A program made the translations under genes and the position numbers. Positions 24,546-33,824 of a stretch of DNA of 64,000 nt are shown one piece after another (position 1 is the first letter of the stretch; the number at the start of each line of letters is the position of its first letter). The notes under the pieces are model-generated. The model was not told where the DNA came from. It searched no databases and was given only the letters and a program-made list of their open reading frames with translations. The DNA lies in contig NZ_JAYXIH010000017.1 in assembly GCF_036016755.1 (NCBI RefSeq), positions 1 through 64,000 on the forward strand. The letters are read 5' to 3'. This stretch comes from Aurantimonas coralicida_A. Lineage in GTDB: Bacteria > Pseudomonadota > Alphaproteobacteria > Rhizobiales > Rhizobiaceae.

Positions 24546-25139
24546 ATGGGCCAGGACCTTATCCGTTACGATGTTCTCGCGCAGGAGGCGCTGCGCGGCG
24601 TGATCCGAAAGGTGATCGGCGAGGTCGTCAAGACCGGCCTTCCGGGCGAGCATCATTTCTTCATCACCTTCCTGACCTCCGCGCCGGGTGTGCGCATTTC
24701 CTCGCGGTTGCGCGAAAAATATCCCGAGCTGATGACCATCGTCATCCAGCATCAATATTGGGACTTGCAGGTCACCGACACGACCTTCGAAGTCGGCCTA
24801 TCCTTTTCCGACATTCCCGAACGTCTGCTGATTCCCTTTGCCGCGATCCGGGGCTTCTATGACCCGGCGGTGAACTTCGAACTCGAATTCGACGTCAGGG
24901 GGATCGACGCCGCCAACGAGCAGTTGGATGCCTCCGAGGAAGGCGAATCGCACGGCCCGGTTCTGGTTGGCTCGCCGACCCAGATTGCTCCGGCCAAGGC
25001 CGCGACGAAGCCGAAGAGCAAGAAGTCGCCCAAGGATAAGCCGAAGACCACGACCGAGAGCGAAGAGGCCGGGGACGAAGCGCCGGAAAAGAAAGATGCC
25101 GACGTCGTCTCCCTCGACGCGTTCCGCAAGAAGACCTGA
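24546..25139 (+). CDS. sspB: SspB, ClpXP adaptor for ssrA-tagged proteins (alpha type)
   Basis: A 197-residue stringent starvation protein B homologue. The folded domain (about residues 1-115) carries the family stretch HHFFITFLTSAPGVRISSRLREKYPELMTIVIQHQYWDLQV, which binds ssrA tags. A long Lys/Pro/Glu-rich flexible linker follows, and the C-terminal DADVVSLDAFRKKT is the expected ClpX-binding (XB) tail. It starts about 60 nt after the tmRNA terminator on the same strand, so the tag-encoding RNA and the adaptor that reads the tag are neighbours. Two small genes follow closely and may be co-transcribed. Confidence 0.94.
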   Translation: MGQDLIRYDVLAQEALRGVIRKVIGEVVKTGLPGEHHFFITFLTSAPGVRISSRLREKYPELMTIVIQHQYWDLQVTDTTFEVGLSFSDIPERLLIPFAAIRGFYDPAVNFELEFDVRGIDAANEQLDASEEGESHGPVLVGSPTQIAPAKAATKPKSKKSPKDKPKTTTESEEAGDEAPEKKDADVVSLDAFRKKT

Positions 25140-25147
25140 GCCCGGCG

Positions 25148-25396
25148 ATGTCCGCCGACATCGTCAATCTCCGGCTCGCCCGCAAACGGCAGCGGCGTGG
25201 CGCGGCGGAGCTTGAAGCCGACGCCAATCGAATCCGGCATGGAACGCCGAAAGCGCTGCGGGACGAAGCCCGTGTCGAGCGGGAGCGTGCGAGCCGTCTG
25301 TTGAACGGTGTGAAGCGCGACCGTGCGGCGCCGGTGGAAGCCGAACCGTCCGCACCTGCCCTTAAGAGCCCGGACGAGACCGGCAAGCCGTCGTGA
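25148..25396 (+). CDS. DUF4169 family small protein
   Basis: An 82-residue, very basic and charged protein beginning MSADIVNLRLARKRQRR, the pattern of the DUF4169 family (a short N-terminal IINLR-x-ARK motif, then Ala/Arg/Glu-rich helix). Function unknown. It begins 8 nt after sspB and overlaps the next gene by 4 nt, so the three form an operon. Confidence 0.75.
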   Translation: MSADIVNLRLARKRQRRGAAELEADANRIRHGTPKALRDEARVERERASRLLNGVKRDRAAPVEAEPSAPALKSPDETGKPS

Positions 25397-25629
25397 TCGT
25401 CAAGCGCTCGCTGGCGATCCGTGGCCATGCGACATCGATCAGCATCGAGGACAAATTCTGGAACCGCCTGCGCGCGATCGCAGCGGCACGCGGTCTGGCG
25501 CTCGCCGCGCTGGTGGCGGAGATCGATGCGGCCCGCGCGCCGAACACGAACCTTTCCTCCGCCATCCGGCTGTTCGTTCTGGACGAGGCGCTGGCGCGCG
25601 CCGATCCTCCATCCGGGGGACACGGCTGA
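25393..25629 (+). CDS. Ribbon-helix-helix domain protein
   Basis: A 78-residue protein that fits the short ribbon-helix-helix family (RHH_4 type): a beta strand (KRSLAIRGHATSISIEDKFW) followed by two helices (RLRAIAAARGLALAALVAEIDAAR and LSSAIRLFVLDEALAR). Members are presumed small DNA-binding dimers; no target is known. The GTG start overlaps the stop of the DUF4169 gene (GTGA). No toxin gene is adjacent, so an antitoxin role has no support here. Confidence 0.75.
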   Translation: MIVKRSLAIRGHATSISIEDKFWNRLRAIAAARGLALAALVAEIDAARAPNTNLSSAIRLFVLDEALARADPPSGGHG

Positions 25630-25717
25630 CTCCATCGGGCGTCATGCCGATTTGCGCCGCATGAACCCGCGCGTTGCATTCGGCCGGAGAGACCCTTTCA
25701 GCGTAGGCGGATGAGCT

Positions 25718-25740
25718 CCTGTCACCGCGAGTTGGTATCA
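25718..25740 (+). repeat. Partial copy of the MITE-like terminal repeat
   Basis: TCACCGCGAGTTGGTAT matches 15 of 17 positions of the terminal arm TCACCGCAGGTTGGTAT of the palindromic element at 41341-41606. It overlaps the stop codon of the AsmA-family gene. No second arm is seen nearby. Confidence 0.5.
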
Positions 25741-28700
25741 AAACTCCAGCGGATTCTCGACGCCCGGCAATGAGGGAAAGCGGGTTTTCCCACCCGACGG
25801 CGCGCTGGGAAGCGGCCTGTCGAAGTCCAGCCTCGGCGCCGCGCTGGCGCTCGGTGCCGGCGGCGGCTGGCTTTGCTGCTGGCGTCGGCGTTCCGCGGCT
25901 TGGCGTTGGCGTTGAGCTTCCGCTTCGGCTTCGCGGCGGCGCGCTTCCTCCGCCTCTTTGCGACGCGCTTCTTCGTTCTGCCGCGCCTCTTCTTCCTCCG
26001 CGCGACGCGCTGCCGCCTGTTCTTCCCGCAGTCGCGCCGCTTCGGCCGCCGCCTGCTCCGCCCTGAGCCTCTCGGCCTCCTCGGCGGCACGCTGCTCTTC
26101 CGCGATCCGCATCGCCTCCGCCGCCCGCCAGCGGTAGAATCGCGCTTCACGCCGCAGCCGCAGGGTCTCCTGAAGGCTCTCCTGCATCGCCTCCACCCGC
26201 GCCTGTTCACGCTCCAGCGCGCGCACCGCGAGGTAGTTGGCGAGCGCCGTCGCATCGACCAAAAGCGCCGGCTCGGCAAGCGGGCCGGTCAGGGAATAGA
26301 ACACCGTCGGCTCAGCCCCTTCCACGCGGTCGTCACCGGGTTCGATGGCCAGTGTGAGATCGGCGGCGACCGTCAGATCGGTCAGGTCCACGGTCCCGTC
26401 CAGGGTCAGTTTCTCATCGCCGTCCTTTATGCTGACCGGCGCAAAGCGGGCGCGCCCCGCCGTCACGGAGAAGGCGCTCGTTGCGGCCGGAACGGCAAAG
26501 CTGGTTTCGGCCGACAGAGCCCGCAGCGTCGCGCCGGTATCAGTGTCGGGCTTGAAGCCCTCCTGATCAGCCGCCGCAAGCAGCGGCCGGAATACCCCCT
26601 GCGGCACGCCGGGCACGCGCGCATTGGCGATCGCGACCTGACCGGCGCCGGTTAGACCCGATACCAGCGCCCCATAGGACTGGCCGGTACTGTCGAGCCG
26701 GATATTGCCATCGAGACTCGCAGTCGCCCCATCGACTGCCAGATCAGGCCAGAATTTGGCGAGATCGAAGCCGCTGGCCTCGGCTTCGAGCGTCCATCCG
26801 CCAATGCCGTTGGCATTGCGCAGCATTAGCCGGCCGTCGAGACGTCCGCCCGCCGCGGCGACGCTCGCTTCGTCGAAGGTCAGATTGCCCGCGTCTGCCG
26901 ACATCCGGGAGGCAAAATCCGTCATGACCGGACCACCAAGGTCGAGCTGCGCGGCGGTAAGCGCCACCGAAAAATCGAGACCGGCAAGAGAACTCGGCCG
27001 GAACGCCTCGCTTGGCCAAAGTCGCTTTGGGTCGCCGTCGTCGAGCGCGCGCCCATAGACCAGGCTCGCAAGCCACGGCATCGACAATTTGTCGAGGCGC
27101 ACCGTCCCCTCGAAAGGTTGCCCGCGTTGTTTTCGCAAGGCGGCGTCGATCGTCGAACCGGCGATCTGGCCGCCCAGGTCGCGGATGGTCCAGTCACCTC
27201 GCTCATAGACGACCGTCCCGGTCAGATCGAGCGGGGCGGCGTCGAGCGACGCGCCAAGTTCGACGCCGCTCGTGCGCAGCCATGGCAGCGCGTCGCCGCT
27301 CTTGACATAAAGCGAGACGTCACCGCCGGAAATTCCCTCGGGCGTCATATCGAGGGTACCATCCAAACTGATTTCACTTCCCGGCGCGCGCAATGTCGCC
27401 GAGGTGACGATGGGCCCGGTCGCCGAGGCCGACAAAGACAGCTCCGCTTCCAGCGGCGCCGGCGCGCCGGCTTCCATGGCTGTCAGCCCGAGCTGGCCGA
27501 GCAAAACTGTCGGCCGATCGTTCTCCAGACGCAGATCGAGACCGAACCGACCACTCTCCGCACGCGCGTTGAGGCCGTTCTCAATCGAGGCCGACAGATC
27601 GATCTTGCTGCCATTGGCGGTCCCGTCGAGACGCACCAGCAGGCTCGGCGGTTGTCCCGCCTCGCCTCCGATCGTCTCCACCGCACCAGCGAGGGCCAGC
27701 GGCGCCAGACGCGCCGCCTGCCCGTCGATCGCTTCAAGCAGGGGTACTCCCGGAAACCGCGAACGAAGGAATTCGAAGAACTGCTCCGGCTTCCCGGAAT
27801 CGAGCGCCACGGCGAGCCGCCCGCGGGTATCGCCGCTGAGTTGCGACAGCTCCCCCCGGGCCGACAGGCTGGCGCCGGCGAGACCGTCGACGTCGAGCTT
27901 GCCGATCGCCAGCGTGTCGCCGTCGTAACGGATATCGCCGTCGATGCGCTCGGCAGAGGCATTGCGGAACGTCACCGGGCCGGCGGTCAAGGCGACATCG
28001 AACTGGTCGGCGTTCGCCAGCGCGTCGGACGGGCCGGTAAACAGTCGCGTCAGGGCAAGTAGCGCGTCGAGATCGACCTTCCCCCCCTCCATATCCGCCG
28101 CGATCGTCGTCCGCTCGCCTACCCTGGAGCGCTCCAGCCGGCCGGTAAGTTGGTCGCCACCGATGTCGAGTTCCAGGTCGGTGAAGACCTGTTTTTCGGC
28201 GGTCAGCACCGTCTTCGCCGCCAACCCGGCGCCGGCCAGGGCGCGCACCGACGGGTCGACATCGCCGGTCAGCCAGTCGGAAAAGCCGGATGGCTGGCGG
28301 GAGACCACAAGCAGGTCGCCGCGAAAGCCGAAGCTCTCGTCGAGATCGACGACACCGCTCGCTTCCAGCCGGGTCCGGCCCGGCAGTTCCGCCGCGAAGC
28401 GGGCCAGCGTCCAGCCGGATTCGGTCGGGCTTGCCGAAAACGCGACATCGCGAATCGTCGTGTCGCCGGCGACGACCACCGGCAGCGAGATGGCCACGGT
28501 ACCAGGGATCGTCGGCCGGGGAATGTCGGCGAGGACGGCGCGCACCGCCTCCAGCCGCTCCGCAAATCCGATCGCGGCGGCTTCCGGGCTCGCCTCGCCT
28601 GTCTCCGCGCCGCCGGATGCGATCGTGTCGACATCGACCTGCTCACCTTCGAGATCCAGCGCGAAATGCGGCACCGCCTTGAAATCGAGGCGGCCTTGGC

Positions 28701-29694
28701 CGGTCAGGAGATAGGGCTGCTTGCTGCCGCCCGCCTGGACCCTGAGGTCGAGGACTTCTGCGGCGGTGGGTGTCAGGGTCACCGCTCCGACCGCCCTGAC
28801 CGGCAAGACATCCGGCTTCAACGACGTATCGGCCGCAGTGTCGGATGATGCCGCGTCAGCCGCCGCGAAGGGGTTGCCGTCGACCACCGCGGCGCCGCCC
28901 GTCGCCGCCTCCGGCAATGGCCGCCTGATGACGGCGGTGCCGGCGAATTGCGGCCGCCCGTCCTCGAACCGCGCGGCGCCGTCGAGCGCAATCTGGGTGG
29001 CGAGCGTCTCGTTGGCGGTGACGAGGCGAACCGGTACCGATCCATCCGCCTGCCGCGTTCCGGCCGCCAGCGTAAAGGCGACTGCCTCGCCGCCCAGCTT
29101 GAAGCGACCGCTTCCGTCGAGCGGTCCGGCCAGTGAGCCGGCCGACAATACCGCCTCGACGCCGGACAACTCGTGGCTGCGTCCGGTCAGGCCGTTCTCG
29201 ATACGGACCGTGCCGTTGGTGATCGCGACATTGTCTAGCACCACCGTCGCGCCGGTTGGAATCTTCGACTTCTCCACCACCCAGTCGATCGAACCGTCCG
29301 GCCGAATCGGAATCCGGATGGAGGGCCGATCCAGCGACATCGAGTAGATGAAAATCTCGCCGGAGAGATAGGGCGCCAGTTCCGCGTCCATCCGAAACCG
29401 GCCGATCGTCGCCAGCGCCGCACCCGATTCGTCCAGCACCTCGACATCCCCGAAGATGACCGACGGAAACGGCAGCAGCCGCGCCGAGGCTTCACCCCTG
29501 ACGACCACGTCGCGGCCGAGAATCGTCGAGGCCTCGCGCTGGAAATCGTCGCGATAGGCGGTCCAGTCGATGAAATACGGCGCCACCAGCGCCCCGATGA
29601 GCGCCAGCACCAAGAGGCCGCCGAAAAGAACGAAGGCTCTGACCAGGATGGGGCTCCTCTTCTCGTGGTCGCAATTGCGGCGAGCCCGCGCCAC
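25738..29694 (-). CDS. AsmA family envelope protein, large
   Basis: A 1,318-residue protein of the AsmA/TamB-like superfamily, whose members bridge the periplasm and are linked to phospholipid traffic and outer-membrane assembly. One N-terminal membrane helix (RAFVLFGGLLVLALIGALVAPYFI) is followed by the AsmA start DWTAYRDDFQREASTILGRDVVVRG; long stretches of repeating beta strands fill the body, with an AsmA C-terminal domain at about residues 1000-1130. The last about 130 residues are an extremely charged Glu/Arg/Ala coiled coil and Pro-rich tail, unusual for the family. The start is uncertain: a GTG at 29694 gives this length, but a start closer to the membrane helix is likely. The gene stands alone. 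Confidence 0.85.
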   Translation of the reverse strand: MARARRNCDHEKRSPILVRAFVLFGGLLVLALIGALVAPYFIDWTAYRDDFQREASTILGRDVVVRGEASARLLPFPSVIFGDVEVLDESGAALATIGRFRMDAELAPYLSGEIFIYSMSLDRPSIRIPIRPDGSIDWVVEKSKIPTGATVVLDNVAITNGTVRIENGLTGRSHELSGVEAVLSAGSLAGPLDGSGRFKLGGEAVAFTLAAGTRQADGSVPVRLVTANETLATQIALDGAARFEDGRPQFAGTAVIRRPLPEAATGGAAVVDGNPFAAADAASSDTAADTSLKPDVLPVRAVGAVTLTPTAAEVLDLRVQAGGSKQPYLLTGQGRLDFKAVPHFALDLEGEQVDVDTIASGGAETGEASPEAAAIGFAERLEAVRAVLADIPRPTIPGTVAISLPVVVAGDTTIRDVAFSASPTESGWTLARFAAELPGRTRLEASGVVDLDESFGFRGDLLVVSRQPSGFSDWLTGDVDPSVRALAGAGLAAKTVLTAEKQVFTDLELDIGGDQLTGRLERSRVGERTTIAADMEGGKVDLDALLALTRLFTGPSDALANADQFDVALTAGPVTFRNASAERIDGDIRYDGDTLAIGKLDVDGLAGASLSARGELSQLSGDTRGRLAVALDSGKPEQFFEFLRSRFPGVPLLEAIDGQAARLAPLALAGAVETIGGEAGQPPSLLVRLDGTANGSKIDLSASIENGLNARAESGRFGLDLRLENDRPTVLLGQLGLTAMEAGAPAPLEAELSLSASATGPIVTSATLRAPGSEISLDGTLDMTPEGISGGDVSLYVKSGDALPWLRTSGVELGASLDAAPLDLTGTVVYERGDWTIRDLGGQIAGSTIDAALRKQRGQPFEGTVRLDKLSMPWLASLVYGRALDDGDPKRLWPSEAFRPSSLAGLDFSVALTAAQLDLGGPVMTDFASRMSADAGNLTFDEASVAAAGGRLDGRLMLRNANGIGGWTLEAEASGFDLAKFWPDLAVDGATASLDGNIRLDSTGQSYGALVSGLTGAGQVAIANARVPGVPQGVFRPLLAAADQEGFKPDTDTGATLRALSAETSFAVPAATSAFSVTAGRARFAPVSIKDGDEKLTLDGTVDLTDLTVAADLTLAIEPGDDRVEGAEPTVFYSLTGPLAEPALLVDATALANYLAVRALEREQARVEAMQESLQETLRLRREARFYRWRAAEAMRIAEEQRAAEEAERLRAEQAAAEAARLREEQAAARRAEEEEARQNEEARRKEAEEARRREAEAEAQRQRQAAERRRQQQSQPPPAPSASAAPRLDFDRPLPSAPSGGKTRFPSLPGVENPLEF

Positions 29695-29804
29695 ATGATG
29701 CCAAGCGCCGCTTGTCTCGCGCTGACCGCCGCCAGCCGTTCGGCCGGGCCTTCAAAGGATAGGCCAGAACCGGGCCCCGATGTCGAGACCTGACCGCGTC
29801 CGGA

Positions 29805-31214
29805 TCAGGGCAGGATTTTGCCGGGGTTGAGGATATTGTCCGGATCGAGCGTGGTCTTGATGGCGCGCATCACGTCGACGGCATCGCCCAGCTCCTTGCG
29901 CAGATAGCCGCGCTTGCCCTGTCCGATGCCATGCTCGCCGGTACAGGTGCCGTCCATCGCGACCGCCCGCTCGGCGAGCCGCGCCATGAAGGCTTCCGCT
30001 GCGGCGATCTCCTCGGCGCTGTCCATGTCGAGCAGCAGCGTCACGTGGAAATTGCCGTCGCCGACATGGCCGACGATCGGCGCGATCAGGCCGGCCGCAT
30101 CGATGTCGCCTTGCGTTTCCGCGATGCATTCGGCGAGCCGCGACACCGGCACGCAGACGTCGGTCGCGATGCCCTTGGCGCCGGGGCGCAGCGCCAGCGC
30201 CGCCCAGTAGAACTGGTGCCGGGCCTTCCAGAGCTGCGCCCGCTCCTCGGTCCGCTTGGCGCTCTGGAACGGGCCGCCGCCGTGGTCCTCGGCGATCGCG
30301 GCGAACAACTCGGCCTGCTCGGCGACCGAATTCGCCGAGCCGTGGAACTCCAGAAACAGCGACGGCCGCGCCTCCAAATCGAGCTGCGAATGGACGATCG
30401 CCGCCTGCATCGACAACGTGTCCAGCAGCTCGATCCGGGCCACCGGAATTCCGGCCTGGATGGTCTGGATCACCGCGTCGCAGGCGCTTTTGACGTCCGG
30501 AAACGGGCAGACGCCGGCCAGAATCGATTCGGGAATGCCGTAGAGCTTCAGATTGAGCTTGGTGATGATGCCGAGCGTGCCCTCCGAGCCGACCAGAAGC
30601 CGGGTCAGGTCGTAGCCGGCTGAGGTCTTCTTGGCCCGCCGCGCGGTGCGGATGATCTTGCCGTCGGCCATCACCGCGGTCAGCCCGATGACGTTGTCGC
30701 GCATCGTGCCGTAGCGCACGGCGTTGGTGCCCGACGCGCGGGTGGCGGCCATGCCGCCGAGGCTGGCGTTGGCGCCCGGATCGATCGGGAAGAACAGCCC
30801 AGTGTCGCGCAAATGCGCGTTCAGCGCCTCGCGGGTGACGCCCGGCTCGACCGTGCAGTCGAGATCCTCGGCATTGACGGCGAGCACCTTGTCCATGCGC
30901 GACAGGTCGAGCGAAATGCCGCCCTCCGGCGCGTTGACATGGCCTTCCAGCGACGAGCCGGTGCCGAAGGCGACGATCGGCGTTCGATACTCGCCGCAGA
31001 GCTGAACGAGCGTCTGCACCTCGTCCTCGGTTTCGGCGAAGAACACCGCGTCCGGCATCTGGTTCGGCAGATAAGTGGTCGAATGGGCATGGGCGCGCCG
31101 CACGTCCTCGCCGGTGACCAGCCGCTCGCCGAATCGCTGCTTCAGCACCGAGACCGCGCTGGCGATGCCCTCGCGCTTGGCCGGCCGTTCCGCCAGGATG
31201 TCCGCTAACGCCAT
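29805..31214 (-). CDS. FAD-linked oxidase, D-lactate/glycolate dehydrogenase type
   Basis: A 469-residue flavoprotein of the FAD-binding type 4 (PCMH) family, like the GlcD subunit and cytochrome-linked D-lactate dehydrogenases. The N-terminal FAD domain shows PIVAFGTGSSLEGHV, DPGANASLGGMAATRASG and LLVGSEGTLGIIT; the C-terminal domain has the substrate motif VGHVGDGNFH and the closing CTGEHGIGQGKRGYL, then DPDNILNPGKI. It oxidises a D-2-hydroxyacid and passes electrons to quinone or cytochrome; the exact substrate cannot be read. If it used glycolate it would supply glyoxylate for the bhc pathway at 54.7-59.1 kb, but that is speculation. Confidence 0.9.
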   Translation of the reverse strand: MALADILAERPAKREGIASAVSVLKQRFGERLVTGEDVRRAHAHSTTYLPNQMPDAVFFAETEDEVQTLVQLCGEYRTPIVAFGTGSSLEGHVNAPEGGISLDLSRMDKVLAVNAEDLDCTVEPGVTREALNAHLRDTGLFFPIDPGANASLGGMAATRASGTNAVRYGTMRDNVIGLTAVMADGKIIRTARRAKKTSAGYDLTRLLVGSEGTLGIITKLNLKLYGIPESILAGVCPFPDVKSACDAVIQTIQAGIPVARIELLDTLSMQAAIVHSQLDLEARPSLFLEFHGSANSVAEQAELFAAIAEDHGGGPFQSAKRTEERAQLWKARHQFYWAALALRPGAKGIATDVCVPVSRLAECIAETQGDIDAAGLIAPIVGHVGDGNFHVTLLLDMDSAEEIAAAEAFMARLAERAVAMDGTCTGEHGIGQGKRGYLRKELGDAVDVMRAIKTTLDPDNILNPGKILP

Positions 31215-31324
31215 GATGCTCTTGCTCCCTTCCCGTCCGTCGCCTCGATGGATCGCCGGATTTGACTTCCCTACGCCTTGCGGCTTTCCCTTGCCGCAAC
31301 GTCCACCCGCAAAGAAGAGCCCCG

Positions 31325-31822
31325 ATGACGCCAGAGCCGCCGCAGCCGTTCCGTTCGCCCCTGATGGACCTCGAGCCCGGTTGGATCGACTATAACGGCC
31401 ACCTCAATCTTGCCTATTATCACGTTCTGTTCGACCGGGGCATCGACGCCCTGTTCGACGCGATCGGGCTCGGCGAGCCATATCGCGCCACGCGCGGCTA
31501 CACCACCTACTCCGCCGAGACCCATGTCTGCTATCTGCGCGAGGTGCCGCCGAAAGCGCGCGTCTATGCGACCGCGCAGATCGTCGGCCTCGACGCAAAG
31601 CGGCTGCACATTTTCCAGGAGCTGTTCCACGAGGACGGCTGGCGCACCGCGACGCTGGAAAGCCTCAGCCTGTCGATCGACCAGAACCACCCGTCGGGCG
31701 GCCCGAAGGTGGCCCCCTTCCCGGCCGACGTGTTCGCAAGGGTGGCGGACGTGGCGGCGGAGCACGCGAAGCTGCCGACCCCGGACCGGCTGGGGCGTGC
31801 GGTGCGGTTGGGGCGGGGGTGA
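31325..31822 (+). CDS. Thioesterase family protein (hot-dog fold)
   Basis: A 165-residue 4HBT-type acyl-CoA thioesterase. The N-terminal motif WIDYNGHLNLAYYHVLFDRGID holds the catalytic-type Asp-Tyr-Asn-Gly-His of the family, and the middle strands (RVYATAQIVGLDAKRLHIFQELFHEDG) match the hot-dog sheet. Relatives are often linked to carnitine or aromatic catabolism, but no such genes are adjacent. Its stop codon is the first unit of a GGGTGA tandem repeat. It is divergent from the FAD-linked oxidase. Confidence 0.85.
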   Translation: MTPEPPQPFRSPLMDLEPGWIDYNGHLNLAYYHVLFDRGIDALFDAIGLGEPYRATRGYTTYSAETHVCYLREVPPKARVYATAQIVGLDAKRLHIFQELFHEDGWRTATLESLSLSIDQNHPSGGPKVAPFPADVFARVADVAAEHAKLPTPDRLGRAVRLGRG

Positions 31823-31843
31823 GGGTGAGGGTGAGGGTGAGGG
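31816..31843 (+). repeat. GGGTGA short tandem repeat
   Basis: Four consecutive GGGTGA units and part of a fifth, starting on the thioesterase stop codon and running into the ClC-gene remnant. The region just past the intact ClC gene (35688-35706) has a similar C-rich run on this strand. Confidence 0.85.
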
Positions 31844-31845
31844 AT

Positions 31846-31914
31846 ATGGTTCTGCACTACGGCCTTGGCGATCCTCGCGGCTGATGACCCCGACAATGTC
31901 CTCGGACCATGGCA
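31846..31914 (-). pseudogene. Remnant of the 3' end of a ClC channel gene
   Basis: About 70 bp matching positions 35709-35780 (the end of the intact ClC gene) in the same orientation, with about 10 substitutions and a 2-bp deletion. Translated in two frames it gives SEDIVGVISRED and IAKAVVQNH, against PEDIAGIISREE and IAKAVVQNH in the intact protein. It marks the left border of the segment that ends at the intact gene. Confidence 0.8.
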
Positions 31915-32002
31915 GGAATGGCCTGAAGGTGAGCGGGAACGGGCGCGCTGCCCCTCGTCGCAGAAGCGCCAACGACAGCTTTTTCCAACCGTCGATCGGT
32001 CT

Positions 32003-33753
32003 CTACCGTGGCGGCAAACCCATTTCCACGAGGCGGTCCAGCTGGACTGTGATCCCCGCTACCAGCGCGGGCCATTTCGGAAAGTAGAACGAGTACTTGA
32101 TCACATTATGGGTCAATTCGGGCCGGATCGTCAGCGCCTTTGACAAAGCCCGGTCCGCCACCGGCTGATCGTCACGTTTGAGCGCGACTACGGCGACTGC
32201 GATATGGACGAAGGCTTCCGCGCCGGGAAGCCGGCTGGCGGCATCAAGATGCTCGCGGACATTTTCGCCCAATTCCATATCCCGCATCCAGAGGGCCATG
32301 ACGACCATCCAATGGAAGGACCAGGCCAACCGGGTCCCTTGGGCTGAGGCGAATGGCCTCCAGCCCCGCTCGCAGCATCTCGTCCGTATCGGGCTCGGCC
32401 TGGAAGAGATTGACGAATGTCTGGGCGCTGTAGACGGCAGCATCATTGTCGTTCAATGCCACGGCCCGGGCGAGGGCGTCGCGGATGGTAAGGAGCCGAG
32501 CGAGGGCGACATAGCCGGTCTCGAGCCGATCGTCGAGCCGTATCGCCATGCGGGCATGGTAGATGCCCGTCAGCATTTCGGCCCCGGGATCACTGCTCCG
32601 CCCGGAATAGATTCTCATTGAATGCCACTGACCCAGCAGGGCGTGGGGGAGCGCGTAGGCGGAATCGGCCTTGGTGGCGGAATGGAAAAGATCGAAGGCC
32701 GTGTGGATTCCTTCGATTGTCCGGGCCTCCATTTCGGAAAGGCCACGCTGGCACATTTCCCAGGCCGATAGGTTTTCGGGCGGCTTACGACGGGAGACCT
32801 GGCGTTCGTGTGCGCCGATTTCGGGAGCAAGGCGGGTGACGACCCGTCGGGTGATGTCATCCTGAAAATCGAAGAGGGAGGCCCTGTTCCCATCATACCT
32901 GTCGGACCATATCTGTTCGACGGTATCTGCTTCGATCAATTGTACGGAGACTCGCAGGCGATCTCCCGCTCCACGGACAGCGCCCTGAACCACATATCGC
33001 ACACGCATATCCTGTGCGATCTGGCGAATATCCTTCTCACCCCCCCCTGTAGGAAAAGCTCGATCCACGGGCGATGACGAACAATGAGCGGAAACGTGAC
33101 AGTTCGTTGATGATCTCGTCGGCGATTCCCTCGGCCAGAAATGAGTTCTCTCCCGAAGCCGACGCATCGTCGAAGGGCAGCACGATCACGGACGGGCGGT
33201 CGGCGCTTCCCGGTTGCACTGCGGCGCCGGCATCTTCCACACCGGTTTCGACCTGCCAGACCTCGACCGGAAACGGGATGTTGCGCACGAACTGCTTGCC
33301 GCGCGGGCAGACGCTCAGCTCGGTGTCGGCGAAGAGCATGTCGCGAACCGATCGCGAAATACAGACGCCGTTGGGAGGGCACAAGGTCTCCAAACGCGCG
33401 GCGATGTTCACCACATCGCCCAATACGTCGTCTCCGTCGATCAAGACGCTCCCGTGGTTCACGCCGATGCGAAAGCGGATACGGTTGTCATCGCACCGGC
33501 CCGCTTCGTGGCGGTGAACTGCCCGCTGCACGACCTGTCCGGCGCGAACGGCCGCCATAGGATGGGGGAATTCGACCAGAAGGCCATCGCCCATCGTCTT
33601 GATGATCCGCCCTCCTCCGGCAACAACGGCGGGATCGATGATATCCAGACGCAATTCGCGCAGGCGGGTAAAAACCTCTTCCTCGGCTCTTGCGACAAGC
33701 CGCGAAAAACCCGCGACATCCGCGGCGACGATCGTCGTTACCTTGCGCTCCAT
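32003..33753 (-). pseudogene. Adenylate cyclase-TolB-TPR protein, two frameshifts
   Basis: The gene would encode a class III nucleotide cyclase domain (MERKVTTIVAADVAGFSRL, KTMGDGLLVEFPHP, GVNHGSVLIDGDDVLGDVVNIAARLE), then a TolB-like domain (VIVLPFDDASASGENSFLAEGIADEII ... YVVQGAVRGAGDRLRVSVQLI) and C-terminal TPR-like helices, about 580 residues. The frame breaks in a run of eight G (33040-33047 on the plus strand as C8), where seven would keep SYRGGEKDIRQIA in frame, and again near 32330, where one extra G interrupts SPRDP-LAWSFHW. Both breaks are +1 insertions. The cyclase domain itself is intact and could still be made as a truncated protein. The family typically responds through cAMP; regulation is unknown. 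Confidence 0.85.
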
Positions 33754-33824
33754 CACCTGCACGCCTGCCTCTGCACCCCATAGGCGTGGTGCAGCTTCCC
33801 TTCTGTAGGTCCGACGACGCCCCG

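Noticed and set aside
25393..25629. Toxin-antitoxin pair of the DUF4169 and ribbon-helix-helix genes
   Set aside because: Neither gene resembles a toxin, and DUF4169/RHH neighbours are common small genes after sspB. No evidence for a TA module.
29752..31299. 515-codon open frame on the minus strand
   Set aside because: Same strand but another frame of the FAD-linked oxidase; Arg/Gly-rich without motifs. The 469-residue frame has all family motifs.
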